Part shown: one piece after another, positions 9,053 through 17,721 of the stretch | How positions within the stretch are numbered: position 1 is the stretch's first letter | Layout of the letters: each line of letters opens with the position of its first letter | Assembly (NCBI GenBank): GCA_937859745.1 | Contig: CALMAQ010000308.1 | Coordinates: forward strand, 1-51,000 | Source of the DNA: an uncultured Verrucomicrobiota bacterium | Lineage (GTDB): Bacteria > Verrucomicrobiota > Verrucomicrobiia > Chthoniobacterales > SZAS-18 | Direction of reading: 5' to 3' | DNA: 51,000 bases | Notes under the pieces: model-generated | Database searches by the model: none | The model's input: the letters and a program-made list of their open reading frames with translations, nothing else | Told to the model about the DNA's origin: nothing | Position numbers and translations under genes: made by a program

Positions 9053-9535
9053 ATGCTTAAGCTCAGAGTAGGCGGTCCCCGGGTGCTCGGCGGAGCCCGC
9101 CGCACCTTTGCCCTGGTCGCCAGCCAGTACAATCCCAACTTCGTGCAGGGACTGGTCGATCACGCCGCTACGGAATTGATGACCGTCATCCCGAACTCCC
9201 GCCTGCTGCTGCACCAGGTCCCGGGGGCATTCGAGATCCCCCTCATCGTGCAGGAACTTGCCGCCCGTGCCGAACAGGAGATCAACGTGGTGATTGCTCT
9301 AGGGGTCATCATCCACGGCGACACGGACCACGGTGAACTGCTCAGCCGCACCGTGACTGACGCCCTCCAGCAAATCGCGCTTTCCAACCGTATCCCGATC
9401 ATCCATCAGGTTCTGTCCTGCAGAGACGAGGAACAAGCCAAGGTCCGGTGCCTGGAAGCCAAGTACAACCGCGGCACCGAAGCCGCCCGCGCCGCCATCA
9501 AAATGGCCGACCTGCTCGACCAGTTGCGCGCTTAA
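9053..9535 (+). CDS. ribH: 6,7-dimethyl-8-ribityllumazine synthase
   Basis: A 160-residue enzyme that condenses the RibA-derived pyrimidine with the RibB product to form lumazine, the penultimate riboflavin step. Family motifs: FALVASQYNPNF near the N-terminus, VPGAFEIPLIVQELA, the ALGVIIHGDTDH active-site loop whose last histidine is the expected general base, and NRGTEAARAAIKM at the end. The loop after the histidine differs from common RibH (GELLSRTVTDAL), and the usual VLT segment reads VLSCRDEEQA, but length and core are normal. It follows ribBA and precedes nusB by 20 bases, a pairing common in bacteria. Confidence 0.93.
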   Translation: MLKLRVGGPRVLGGARRTFALVASQYNPNFVQGLVDHAATELMTVIPNSRLLLHQVPGAFEIPLIVQELAARAEQEINVVIALGVIIHGDTDHGELLSRTVTDALQQIALSNRIPIIHQVLSCRDEEQAKVRCLEAKYNRGTEAARAAIKMADLLDQLRA

Positions 9536-9555
9536 CTTCCGTTCCGGCTCGTTCC

Positions 9556-10053
9556 ATGGGTAAACGTCGTGAAGGCCGCGAGGCGGCCGTGCAGTTCCTC
9601 GTCTTCTGCGATCTCAACCAGGGCTCCGGCACGGAAGCGGCCAGTGGGTTCTGGGAGTTGCGGCCGGCCACCAAGCCCATCCGCGATTTCGCCCTCAACC
9701 TGGTGGAGGGCGTCCTGCGTCACCGGCCCGAAACGGACGAGCGAATCAGCCGCTACGCCGAAAACTACGAGTTGAACCGGCTGGCGGTGGTGGACCGTAA
9801 CATCCTACGGCTAGCCATCTACGAGATGCTGCACCGCAACGACATCCCGCCGGTCGTCTCGATCAACGAGGCTATCGAGATCGCCAAACGCTTTGGCAGC
9901 GAGGAAAGCAGCCGCTTCGTCAACGGCATCCTGGACCGCGTCAAGCTCGACCTGACCCGCCCCCTGCGGACGGCGTCCGAACCCGGCAACAGCGCTCCGC
10001 ACGGTGATGGCTTGCCCACCCCAGGCGGCGGGGGGCGGCCGGACTTGGCCTGA
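9556..10053 (+). CDS. nusB: Transcription antitermination factor NusB
   Basis: A 165-residue RNA-binding protein of rRNA antitermination complexes. It opens MGKRREGREAAVQFLVFCDL, the standard NusB helix 1, and has YAENYELNRLAVVDRNILRLAIYEM and VSINEAIEIAKRFGSEESSRFVNGILD, hallmark NusB segments. The last ~20 residues are a Gly/Pro-rich tail beyond the normal fold. An upstream in-frame reading from 9448 is the shadow of ribH, so I use the ATG at 9556. The ribH-nusB arrangement is conserved widely. A strong terminator follows 16 bases after the stop. Confidence 0.95.
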   Translation: MGKRREGREAAVQFLVFCDLNQGSGTEAASGFWELRPATKPIRDFALNLVEGVLRHRPETDERISRYAENYELNRLAVVDRNILRLAIYEMLHRNDIPPVVSINEAIEIAKRFGSEESSRFVNGILDRVKLDLTRPLRTASEPGNSAPHGDGLPTPGGGGRPDLA

Positions 10054-10068
10054 GCGCCTGCCGTCCGG

Positions 10069-10088
10069 AAACGGCGTCGCCGTTTTTT
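10069..10088 (+). terminator. Intrinsic terminator after nusB
   Basis: AAACGGC (10069-10075), loop GTC, GCCGTTT (10079-10085), then three more T. The 7-bp stem plus T-run lies between nusB and ftsY and should end or attenuate the rib-nusB transcript. Confidence 0.65.
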
Positions 10089-10132
10089 GCCTTGAGCTTG
10101 CCACCCGCCGCGTTTTAAGAACAATCCGATCG

Positions 10133-10987
10133 GTGGCCAACGGCTTTTTCAAATCCCTGCTGCAGAAATTCACCGGTCATCCGGTGGACTGGGACGAACT
10201 GGAGGAAACCCTCATCCGCGCCGACCTGGGAGTGCCGGTAGCGTTGCAAATCCTCCAGACCCTCCAGACACAAAGCCAGGCGCACGCCGTCACGGCCAGC
10301 GATGTCGTCGAGGTGACGCGCGCGGCGATGCTGCGGCTGCTGCCCTCGGCAAACCCGCCGATCCGGCCGCTGCCCAACAAGCCCAAGGCGATCCTGATCG
10401 TCGGGGTGAACGGCACCGGCAAGACGACCTCCACGGCCAAGCTGGCACATTATTTCCAGCGCAACCGCTACGGCGTCATGCTCGCCGCGGCGGACACGTT
10501 CCGCGCGGCAGCCATCGAGCAACTCGCCGTCTGGAGCGAACGGCTGGGCGTGGAGATGATCCGGGGCCAGTACAACGGCGATCCGGCAGCCCTGTGCTAC
10601 GACGCCTACGGCGCGGCCGACAAGAAGAACGTCGAGTTCCTGATCTGCGACACCGCCGGACGCCTTCACAACCGGCAGGGATTGATGAACGAACTCATCA
10701 AGATCAACCGGACGCTCGCCAAGCAGGACCCGGACGCGCCGCACGAGCGCCTGCTCGTGGTGGACGCCACGACGGGTTCCAATGCGCTCGTACAGGCCAA
10801 AGAGTTCCACGCCGCGGTGGGGTTGACAGGACTGATCGTCACAAAGCTGGACGGCAGCGGCAAAGGCGGTATCCTCGTCGCCATCCAAAACGAACTCGGC
10901 ATCCCGACCCGCTTCATCGGCACAGGCGAACAGATCGACTCCTTCGAGCCTTTTGATTCTCGCCGCTTCGTCGAAACCGTGCTTTAG
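10133..10987 (+). CDS. ftsY: Signal recognition particle receptor FtsY (NG domain form)
   Basis: A 284-residue SRP-type GTPase that docks SRP-ribosome complexes at the membrane. The N domain covers about residues 1-80 (LIRADLGVPVALQILQTL). The G domain has P-loop GVNGTGKTTS (about 91-100), AADTFRAAAIEQL, CDTAGRLHNRQGLMNEL, TKLDGSGKGG and the closing RFIGTGEQIDSFEPFD. There is no acidic A domain, so this is the short form. I choose GTG 10133, giving VANGFFKSLLQKF; upstream ATG readings run through the nusB terminator and look non-coding. The GT9 gene starts 5 bases after the stop. Confidence 0.95.
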   Translation: MANGFFKSLLQKFTGHPVDWDELEETLIRADLGVPVALQILQTLQTQSQAHAVTASDVVEVTRAAMLRLLPSANPPIRPLPNKPKAILIVGVNGTGKTTSTAKLAHYFQRNRYGVMLAAADTFRAAAIEQLAVWSERLGVEMIRGQYNGDPAALCYDAYGAADKKNVEFLICDTAGRLHNRQGLMNELIKINRTLAKQDPDAPHERLLVVDATTGSNALVQAKEFHAAVGLTGLIVTKLDGSGKGGILVAIQNELGIPTRFIGTGEQIDSFEPFDSRRFVETVL

Positions 10988-10992
10988 CCGCC

Positions 10993-12270
10993 ATGTCGTC
11001 CCCGGGCACGCTCGCCACCACCAAGCTTCAACAGATCGACCGCCTCTTGGGGATTCCCGCTTGCTTTGTCCTGACCCGGCTGCGCGTGATCTTCGGACGA
11101 CACGCCCCGCCCCCCGGGGTGCCGGTGGGCCGGGTGCTGTTCATCAAGTTGGCCGAACAGGGTTCGACGGTGCTGGCGCACGGGGCCATCCGGCGCGCGG
11201 TGGCGATGGTCGGGCGCGAGAACGTTTTCTTCGTGGTGTTCGCGGAGAACCGCTTCATCCTGGACCTGCTGGAACTGATCCCGCGCGAGAACGTCTTCGT
11301 CATCCGGGCCCATAGCCTGGCGTCGCTCGTGCGGAGCACCTGGCGGGTGCTCGGCCAGATCCGGCGGATGAAGTTCGAGGCTGCGGTGGACCTGGAGTTT
11401 TTCGCCCGTTCGTCCGCGGCTTTCACGTTCCTGACCGCCGCGCGCCGTCGGGTGGGCTTTCACACGTTCTTTGGCGAGGGGCCCTACCGTGGGAACCTGA
11501 TGACGCACCGCCTGCTTTACAACCCCTACCTGCACACCAGCCAGATCTTCGCGCAGATGGTCGAGGCGTTGCGGGTGGACCCCGTCCACCTTCCCACCTT
11601 CGGCGCGCAGCCGCCGTCCGTGGATGGGGAGGATGCCGTGTTCCGTCCCTCGCCCGAGGAAGTGGCCGCCGTCCGCGCCATCGTGCGGCAGGAAGCCGGG
11701 GACTGCGGGGATGCCCCGTTGATCCTGCTCAACGCCAACGCCAGCGACCTGCTCCCGCTGCGGCGCTGGGCACCGGAGCGCTACGTCGAACTGGCGCGGC
11801 TCCTCCTCGAAGCCGTCCCGAACGCGCGCGTCCTCATGACGGGCGCGCCCGCCGAGGCGGCGGCGGCGGAAAGTCTCGTCACACAGGTCGGCTCGGAGCG
11901 GTGTGCCTCCGTCGCGGGGAAAACCACCCTTCGACAACTGCTCGTGCTCTACACGCTGGCCGAGGTGCTCGTGACGAACGACAGCGGTCCCGCGCACTTC
12001 GCGTCGCTGACGCCAATCGATGTCGTGACGTTGTTCGGTCCCGAGACCCCGCGGCTCTTCGGAGCCCGCACGAAGCGGAACACCACCATCTGGCGCGGCA
12101 TCGCGTGCAGCCCGTGCGTCAACGCCTACAACAACCGCCAGTCGCCCTGCCGGAACAACCTTTGCATGCAGCAGATTACCGTCGAGGAAGTGTTCGCCGC
12201 CGCGCGCGACGCTTTCACCCGGCGGCAGGCTGCCGTCCACCGTCCCGACCTGACGCTCGCCGCGCGTTGA
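10993..12270 (+). CDS. Glycosyltransferase family 9 (ADP-heptose:LPS heptosyltransferase-like)
   Basis: A 425-residue GT9 protein. The N-terminal Rossmann half starts after a ~35-residue extension (VPVGRVLFIKLAEQGSTVL, replacing the usual GDxL with EQGSTV). The C-terminal half has the donor-site signature NDSGPAHFASLTPIDVVTLFGPETP. A cysteine-rich tail (ACSPCVNAYNNRQSPCRNNLC) matches the CxxC pattern seen in many GT9 members. GT9 enzymes add heptose or related sugars to the LPS core or to surface glycans. It sits 3 bases ahead of the YfhO-like gene, suggesting a common envelope-glycan role (inference). Confidence 0.85.
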   Translation: MSSPGTLATTKLQQIDRLLGIPACFVLTRLRVIFGRHAPPPGVPVGRVLFIKLAEQGSTVLAHGAIRRAVAMVGRENVFFVVFAENRFILDLLELIPRENVFVIRAHSLASLVRSTWRVLGQIRRMKFEAAVDLEFFARSSAAFTFLTAARRRVGFHTFFGEGPYRGNLMTHRLLYNPYLHTSQIFAQMVEALRVDPVHLPTFGAQPPSVDGEDAVFRPSPEEVAAVRAIVRQEAGDCGDAPLILLNANASDLLPLRRWAPERYVELARLLLEAVPNARVLMTGAPAEAAAAESLVTQVGSERCASVAGKTTLRQLLVLYTLAEVLVTNDSGPAHFASLTPIDVVTLFGPETPRLFGARTKRNTTIWRGIACSPCVNAYNNRQSPCRNNLCMQQITVEEVFAAARDAFTRRQAAVHRPDLTLAAR

Positions 12271-12273
12271 ACG

Positions 12274-14775
12274 ATGATCGGCGCGATAGATCGTTCCAGA
12301 CGCTTGCCGACGCTGCCTACAGGGCTCACTTGGGTGCAATGGCGGTCGCACCCTCTGCGGGAGCCTTTTCTGGCGGTCGTCTACTTCGTGGTGCTGGCCG
12401 TGGTCTCCCTCGGCCCGACCCTCTTCAGCGGTGCGCGGGTGTTTTCCAACGACGAGCGGGATCTGGCGCTCCAATTCATCCACTGGCGGAAGTTCGGGTT
12501 CGACCTGCTCCGCGCCGGGCACCTGGCGCTCTGGAACCCGCACATCTATGGCGGCACGCCTTTTTTCGGCGGCTTCCAATCGGCACTGCTGTATCCGCCG
12601 AACTGGCTCTACCTCGTCCTGCCGCTCGCCGTGGCGGTGAACACGGGGATCGCGCTGCACATCGTCCTGACGGGATGCGGAATGTACGCCTGGATGCGCG
12701 CGCGCGGCCTGCACCCGCTGGCGTGCCTCCTCGCGGGCTCGGTGTTTGTGCTCTCGGGCCCCGTATTCCCGCACATCTACGCCGGTCATCTTTCGAACCT
12801 CTGCACGATGGCGTGGGCTCCGTGGATCTTCCTCGCCATCGACGGATGGCTGCGGTGGCGCACCGGCAGTTGGCTCCTGTTGGGATCGGCCGTCGTGGCA
12901 ATGCAGATGCTCGCGGGGCATCCCCAGTACGTGTTCTACACGGGCTTGACGGCGGCGATGTATTGCGCCGCGCAACTCACCGTAGCCAAAGGGAAGATCC
13001 CGGCGGCGGCCGGTCTGGCTTTGCTCGCCGTGGGTGGTGTGGCTCTGAGCGCGGTCCAGCTCTTCGAGGGCTTCCATGCGGCGGGCGAGTCGGTCAGGAA
13101 CCAAGGCACATCGCGCGAGTTCGCCGCCATCTTCTCGTTCCCGCCCGAGAATTTCCTGACCCTGTTGACCCCGTATTTCTTCGGCGACCTGACGATCCAC
13201 GATTATTGGGGCCGTTGGAACCTGTGGGAAATGTCCATCTTTTTCAGCGTCGGCGGCCTGTTCCTGCTGGGATACGGCCTGGCGAGAGGCCCGCGCTTCC
13301 ACGTCTGGACCTGCTTCGGGCTGGCTGCCACCCTGCTCGTACTCGCCACGGGAGAGTACACGCCGCTGTTCGGCTGGCTGTACGACCATGCGCCCGGGTT
13401 CGGCCGGTTTCGCGGCTGGTCGAAATTCACGTTCCCGGCGATGCTGCTTCTCGTCGTGGTGGCAGCGGAAGGCTGCGACGTGTTGGCGCACCGACGGTTC
13501 ACGAGCCTGCCCGCCGCTCTGGCCGTGTTGGCGGCGGGGAGCGTTTTCTGCCTGGTGGCGGCAGGCGCGCACGTTGCCAGCCGCCAGCTTCCGGCACCCG
13601 CGCCGCAGCCGTGGAACGGCTGGATTCATGCCCTCTCGCGGTCCGGCGACCAATACCTGGCCGCAGACCGGATCGACAAACCCCACTTCGTTCACTGCGT
13701 AGCCCGCCAGGCATCCCGGCAGTTGCTTTGGACCGCCCTGACGTTGTTGGCACTCGCGGGCGTCCTGTTGGCGGCGCGCCGACATCCGCGCGTGGCGTGG
13801 TGCGTGCCCTTAATCGCCGTCTTCGAAACGGTTTGCTTCGCACGTTCGACGCTGGATTCGTTCTCCCTGGACGATGTCCTCCAACCTTACGAGACCACCC
13901 AGCTCGCCGCGAGCGCCCACGAAGGATTCCGCATGGACGACGAGCGTAACCACAACGCGGCGATGAGCTTCGGAGGCTACGATCTGTGGGGGTACGATCC
14001 CGGCGTGCTGCGGCGTTACGCGGAATGGATGGCGGCCTCGCAGGACCGTAACCCGGATAGCGCCAGCGAAACGATCCAGCTGACGATCTTCCCGCCCGTA
14101 TTTTCCTCGCTGCTGCGCTACCGCTGCCGGGGCCCCCCACCTTCAAATGCTGCCAGCAGCGACGAAGCCGGCGTGCAGCCGGAAGCAAGCCAACCCCCTC
14201 CCGCCCCCCGCATTTTCCTGGGCTCACACGCCCGGGTCATCCCGAACCGGGACGAGGAGCTTGACGCGGTTTTTGCCCCCTACTTTGATCCTGTGCGCAC
14301 GGTGCTCTTGGAGAGCCCCCCGGACCCATCTCCCTCGGGGGCGGAAGCGGCCGGGCAGGTTCGGCTGCTCGCGGAATCGACCGACACCTTGACCATCGAG
14401 GCAGACCTCACAGCCTCGGCCATCCTCTTGATTACCGATAACTATTCCGACGGCTGGAAGGCCCGCTCGCTGCTCGCTGATTCCCCCGGCAGCGGCGCAC
14501 AGACCGCTTACCGGGTGGTGCCCGCGGATTATTGCCTGCGTGCCGTGCCGCTCACCAGCGGACACCACAAGATCCTGCTCGAATACCAGCCGACCGCTTT
14601 CGTCGTCGGTGCCTGGGTGTCCGTCGTTTCGCTCCTCCTGTACCTGGCCGCCTTGGTCGGCTGGATCGTCGGATGGGGGCGACGCGCACGCGGACAGGCG
14701 GCTACTTCTGGGGCTTGGTCCCTTGCGTGGCCTCGGTGGATGGGACGAGGTGGGCGACCTGGCGTTGTTCGTTGA
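12274..14775 (+). CDS. Large polytopic membrane protein, YfhO-like
   Basis: An 833-residue protein with about a dozen hydrophobic segments and the layout of the YfhO / GT-C family: a first TM, then a loop with NDERDLALQFIHWRKFGFD and LWNPHIYGGTPFFGGFQSALLYPPN, which carries the acidic motif and the GG-P-F pattern typical of YfhO. Gram-positive YfhO modifies lipoteichoic acid with glucose; here it would presumably glycosylate a lipid-linked envelope glycan. Around residues 620-650 lies a low-complexity stretch (PPPSNAASSDEAG and QPPPAPR) that interrupts the periplasmic domain. The 3' end overlaps the convergent DUF4388 gene by 74 bases. Confidence 0.8.
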   Translation: MIGAIDRSRRLPTLPTGLTWVQWRSHPLREPFLAVVYFVVLAVVSLGPTLFSGARVFSNDERDLALQFIHWRKFGFDLLRAGHLALWNPHIYGGTPFFGGFQSALLYPPNWLYLVLPLAVAVNTGIALHIVLTGCGMYAWMRARGLHPLACLLAGSVFVLSGPVFPHIYAGHLSNLCTMAWAPWIFLAIDGWLRWRTGSWLLLGSAVVAMQMLAGHPQYVFYTGLTAAMYCAAQLTVAKGKIPAAAGLALLAVGGVALSAVQLFEGFHAAGESVRNQGTSREFAAIFSFPPENFLTLLTPYFFGDLTIHDYWGRWNLWEMSIFFSVGGLFLLGYGLARGPRFHVWTCFGLAATLLVLATGEYTPLFGWLYDHAPGFGRFRGWSKFTFPAMLLLVVVAAEGCDVLAHRRFTSLPAALAVLAAGSVFCLVAAGAHVASRQLPAPAPQPWNGWIHALSRSGDQYLAADRIDKPHFVHCVARQASRQLLWTALTLLALAGVLLAARRHPRVAWCVPLIAVFETVCFARSTLDSFSLDDVLQPYETTQLAASAHEGFRMDDERNHNAAMSFGGYDLWGYDPGVLRRYAEWMAASQDRNPDSASETIQLTIFPPVFSSLLRYRCRGPPPSNAASSDEAGVQPEASQPPPAPRIFLGSHARVIPNRDEELDAVFAPYFDPVRTVLLESPPDPSPSGAEAAGQVRLLAESTDTLTIEADLTASAILLITDNYSDGWKARSLLADSPGSGAQTAYRVVPADYCLRAVPLTSGHHKILLEYQPTAFVVGAWVSVVSLLLYLAALVGWIVGWGRRARGQAATSGAWSLAWPRWMGRGGRPGVVR

Positions 14776-15544
14776 CCGCCTCGGTTCCGTTCTGCGACTG
14801 GTTGGGTTTCCAGTGGACGGAGGAACGTGTGGTTTGGGCCGAGCGTTGACCCTCGTTGAGCCGCAGGGGGGTGCTCTTCGTTTCGAGCACGGCATCGAGT
14901 TGTGCCCAGAGATCGTCGCGCCGCGCGGGGGCCACTAGGCCGAGGATGCTCAGCTTGTAGAAGTAGAGTTGGACCTGCTCGGTGCTAATCCGCTCAATGC
15001 TCGCCAGTTTTTCGGCGCTGATGCCGCACTTGAGCAAGTTGACCGCGTTCTGGAAGAAGTCCGCCAGACCGGCCTCCTCGAACTCGACAGACCCCTCGGT
15101 TTGTTGCAGGCGAAAAATGCGGTGCGGCGGCGAGAGTGACTGCTTGTTGACGCTGATTTCATCGACCTGGCTGACGATGATGAGCGCCAAGCGATCCACC
15201 TGGAGGCGGACACTGCCCATCAAGGAACTGGCGTGCGCGGGCGTGAACACGAACCTGCCCACGGGATTGGCGGTCACGGTGACGAGTTTGTCCACCACCT
15301 GCGACTCGGATTTGATGATGTGCTTGTCCACCATGAACCCGCACAGATAGCCGGGGGTGAAATGCAGATGCATCTCGCTGATCTGCTGGGTTTGCAGCAG
15401 CGAGAGCTTTCCCGAACGATGACGCATCATGTCCAGGAGATCGGGCAAGGGCAGTTCGTTGATGTCACCGGTGACAGGCATCCCAGAACAAGAAGCACGT
15501 TCGCTGCCATTCTGCCCAGGCACGCCCCCTGTAAGGACAAACAT
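14702..15544 (-). CDS. DUF4388-domain protein
   Basis: A 280-residue soluble protein. From MPVTGDINELPLPDLLDMM the sequence fits the DUF4388 (PATAN-like) domain found in bacterial signalling and gliding proteins, continuing SGKLSLLQTQQISEMHLHF and a second half with SVEFEEAGLADFFQNAVNLL. The last ~60 residues are polar and low in hydrophobics. The start may be ATG 15544 (AGGA five bases upstream) or ATG 15481 (exactly at the domain edge). It lies 25 bases beyond the CNNM-type gene. Its 3' end overlaps the convergent YfhO-like gene. A role in polarity or signalling is only suggested by the family. Confidence 0.75.
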   Translation of the reverse strand: MFVLTGGVPGQNGSERASCSGMPVTGDINELPLPDLLDMMRHRSGKLSLLQTQQISEMHLHFTPGYLCGFMVDKHIIKSESQVVDKLVTVTANPVGRFVFTPAHASSLMGSVRLQVDRLALIIVSQVDEISVNKQSLSPPHRIFRLQQTEGSVEFEEAGLADFFQNAVNLLKCGISAEKLASIERISTEQVQLYFYKLSILGLVAPARRDDLWAQLDAVLETKSTPLRLNEGQRSAQTTRSSVHWKPNQSQNGTEAVNEQRQVAHLVPSTEATQGTKPQK

Positions 15545-15569
15545 TACAATCCTGACCTTCCTGCCCGGC

Positions 15570-17027
15570 TCACCGCTCCAGCTTTGCACCGGCCGCGCCG
15601 ACCTCCTGGTCGTCGTCCTTGGTGTCCACTTCCGGGGACGGCGGGGACTTCTTGAAGTGCAGTTGCCCGATGCGCCTGCCGTCGGTCTTCGTCACGGTGA
15701 CGAGATAATCGCCGACCTGGACGTGCTCGCCCTGTTTAGGTAGATGCCCGATCAGGTGTGTGACGTAGCCTCCGACCGTACTGACCTCGGCGTTGGAGAG
15801 TTCCAGCTCCGTCAGGTCGTTGAGCTCGTACAGACCCAGCATCCCGTCTACCTCGAACTCGCTGGGATTAAGTTGCTTGAACTCGGTTTGCTCCGCGTCG
15901 AACTCGTCGTGGATGTCGCCGACGATCTCGGCCAGGACGTTGTCCAAGGTCACGATGCCCATGGTGCCGCCGTATTCATCGACCACGGCTCCGAGATGCG
16001 CGTGCTTGCTCAGGAACATGGTTAGCAGGCGTTCCAGGGGCATCATCTCGGGCACCATCAACAGGTCGCGCTTGATGCTTAACAGGTCCGGTTTCGGCTC
16101 GCGCACGAGGCCGAGTAGATCCTTGATGTGAACCAGCCCGATCGGATTGTCCAGGTGGCCCTTGCAAAGCGGAAACCGGGTGTGCCGCGAAGCCTGCGCT
16201 TTTTGCAGGTTTTCTTCGAAGCTCTTATCGATGTCCAGGTAGACCACCGTGCCACGCGGGGTCATGATGTCCCGGACCACGCGGCGGCGGAGATCGAGGG
16301 CGTTGATGAGCAATTCTCTGCCCAGGGGCGTGACTTCCTGCGATTTTTCGCTCTCGCTCAGGATCACGCGCAACTCGTCCTCGCTGTGCACGAGTTCCTG
16401 GCTGCCCACCGGGTCAATGTTGAACACCTTCCGCAGGATGAAATTCGACGACTTGTTCAGGCACCAGATCGCCGGTTTGAAAATTCCGTGGAAGAGTCGC
16501 AACGGTGCCACGAACGCCTTGGCCACCGGCACCGGCTGGCCGATGGCGAGATATTTCGGGGCGAGTTCCCCGAAGATGATGTGCAGGAAGGTGATCGCCA
16601 CGAACCCGGCCGTGACCGACAGCGACGAGATCACGATGAGCGACTGGATTCCCACGAGGACGCACAGGGGTTCAAGCATCTGAGCAATGTACGGCTCGCC
16701 CACCCAGCCGAGCGCCAAGCTGGCCAGCGTCACACCCAACTGTGTGGCGGACAGGTAGGTGTCGAGTTGGTCGAGCACGCGCCGCACGGATGACGCCCCC
16801 TCGTCACCCTCCTCAATCAACGCTTCCAACTGGCTGCCGCGCACCTTGACCAACGCGAACTCGCTGGCCACGAAGAAGCCGTTGAGCAGGATCAACACCG
16901 CGATGGCCAGCAGCTTGAGCAGGATCAACCCGGACGAGTCCCATTCGCGGGCGATGGCCGGGTCAGCCAAGAACGGTCCCGCCAACGGCGACAACGCGGC
17001 GGAGCCAAGGAAAACTGCGATGTTCAT
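15570..17027 (-). CDS. CNNM/CorC-HlyC family membrane protein (DUF21, CBS pair, CorC_HlyC)
   Basis: A 485-residue inner-membrane protein. The N-terminal DUF21 domain (about 25-215) has several TM segments with [20 protein letters not shown] and [13 protein letters not shown], both hallmarks. A CBS pair follows ([50 protein letters not shown]) and then a CorC_HlyC domain to about residue 470 ([17 protein letters not shown]). Members act in Mg2+/Co2+ efflux or magnesium homeostasis, and older annotation calls them hemolysins. Length is normal. It is downstream of the FmdB-like gene and upstream of the DUF4388 gene on the same strand. Confidence 0.9.
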   Translation of the reverse strand: MNIAVFLGSAALSPLAGPFLADPAIAREWDSSGLILLKLLAIAVLILLNGFFVASEFALVKVRGSQLEALIEEGDEGASSVRRVLDQLDTYLSATQLGVTLASLALGWVGEPYIAQMLEPLCVLVGIQSLIVISSLSVTAGFVAITFLHIIFGELAPKYLAIGQPVPVAKAFVAPLRLFHGIFKPAIWCLNKSSNFILRKVFNIDPVGSQELVHSEDELRVILSESEKSQEVTPLGRELLINALDLRRRVVRDIMTPRGTVVYLDIDKSFEENLQKAQASRHTRFPLCKGHLDNPIGLVHIKDLLGLVREPKPDLLSIKRDLLMVPEMMPLERLLTMFLSKHAHLGAVVDEYGGTMGIVTLDNVLAEIVGDIHDEFDAEQTEFKQLNPSEFEVDGMLGLYELNDLTELELSNAEVSTVGGYVTHLIGHLPKQGEHVQVGDYLVTVTKTDGRRIGQLHFKKSPPSPEVDTKDDDQEVGAAGAKLER

Positions 17028-17113
17028 ACAGGATGGATGGAAGCCCTAAGTTCCCGGCGGAGTTCGCGCCCGGAAGTTTCCCGCGCCGACCCATCGCGGG
17101 TGGCGGCATTCCA

Positions 17114-17359
17114 TCATTTCTTTTCGTACTCTCCTTTGCCGCGTCGCTCCAACACCGTGAAGCCCGCCTGCTTGGCGTCGCTGATCGACAAAGATTTGGC
17201 GACCTTCGGGGTGTTGGTCCGCGAGATCACCTTGTGCACGGGACGGCGGCACACCGGGCAATCCGTCAACTCCGGGCGGTCGATGGGGCGGCGCAATTCA
17301 AAGCAGCCCCCGCAAAGGTTGCAATCGCCGTCGTCGACCTCGTACTCGTAGATTGGCAT
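17114..17359 (-). CDS. FmdB-family zinc ribbon protein
   Basis: An 81-residue protein starting MPIYEYEVDDGDCNLCGGCFE. The MPIYEY start and two cysteine pairs (CNLC and CPVC) define the FmdB regulatory-protein/zinc ribbon family; family function is largely unknown. The annotation could start four codons earlier (MLVLMPIY), but the family starts at MPIYEY. It lies 34 bases after rpsN, so they are probably co-transcribed. Confidence 0.85.
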   Translation of the reverse strand: MPIYEYEVDDGDCNLCGGCFELRRPIDRPELTDCPVCRRPVHKVISRTNTPKVAKSLSISDAKQAGFTVLERRGKGEYEKK

Positions 17360-17393
17360 AAGCACCAACACCCCGAGTCTGCCCGGGAACGGT

Positions 17394-17663
17394 TTACCAA
17401 CTCGACTTCGTCACGCCGGGGATCATGCCGTTGGAGGCAAGCTCCCGGAAGGCGATGCGCGAGAGCTTGAAGCGGCGGATGAACGCGCGGCGGCGTCCGC
17501 TGAGTTGGCAACGGTTGACCACGCGCGTCGGGCTGGCGTCGCGGGGAAGCTGGCTGAGGCCGGCGTAATCTTTCTTTGCCTTCAACTCGGCGCGCAGGGC
17601 GGCGTACTTGGCCACGGTGGCGCGCTTGCGGTTGTCACGTTCGATCCAGGAAGTCTTTGCCAT
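17394..17663 (-). CDS. rpsN: 30S ribosomal protein S14, zinc-free type
   Basis: An 89-residue protein, [20 protein letters not shown], ending [19 protein letters not shown] and [11 protein letters not shown], the S14 signature. It has the longer length and lacks the CxxC...CxxC zinc ribbon, so it is the C-minus form. It sits outside the main ribosomal operon, between recJ and the FmdB-like gene, as seen for relocated S14 genes in several phyla. The longer upstream reading to 17840 is a shadow of recJ. A good promoter lies 23-50 bases upstream. Confidence 0.95.
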   Translation of the reverse strand: MAKTSWIERDNRKRATVAKYAALRAELKAKKDYAGLSQLPRDASPTRVVNRCQLSGRRRAFIRRFKLSRIAFRELASNGMIPGVTKSSW

Positions 17664-17685
17664 AAGGAAATTTTGCGAAGCCGGC

Positions 17686-17713
17686 ATGATAGAACATCCC
17701 GCGCCGTTTGCAA
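17686..17713 (-). promoter_or_regulatory. Putative rpsN promoter
   Basis: On the minus strand TTGCAA (17713-17708), a 16-base spacer, then TATCAT (17691-17686, 5 of 6 to consensus). Transcription would start near 17679, leaving a short leader before ATG 17663. This fits a strongly expressed ribosomal gene. Confidence 0.55.
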
Positions 17714-17721
17714 AGGGCTTT

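Noticed and set aside
7382-9214. 610-codon minus-strand frame over ribBA
   Set aside because: Shadow of ribBA and part of ribH; no motif and no plausible start signals.
10984-13785. 933-codon open frame on the minus strand opposite the GT9 and YfhO-like genes
   Set aside because: Rich in Arg, His, Gln and Glu without family motifs, antisense to two well-supported genes; typical GC-rich shadow frame.
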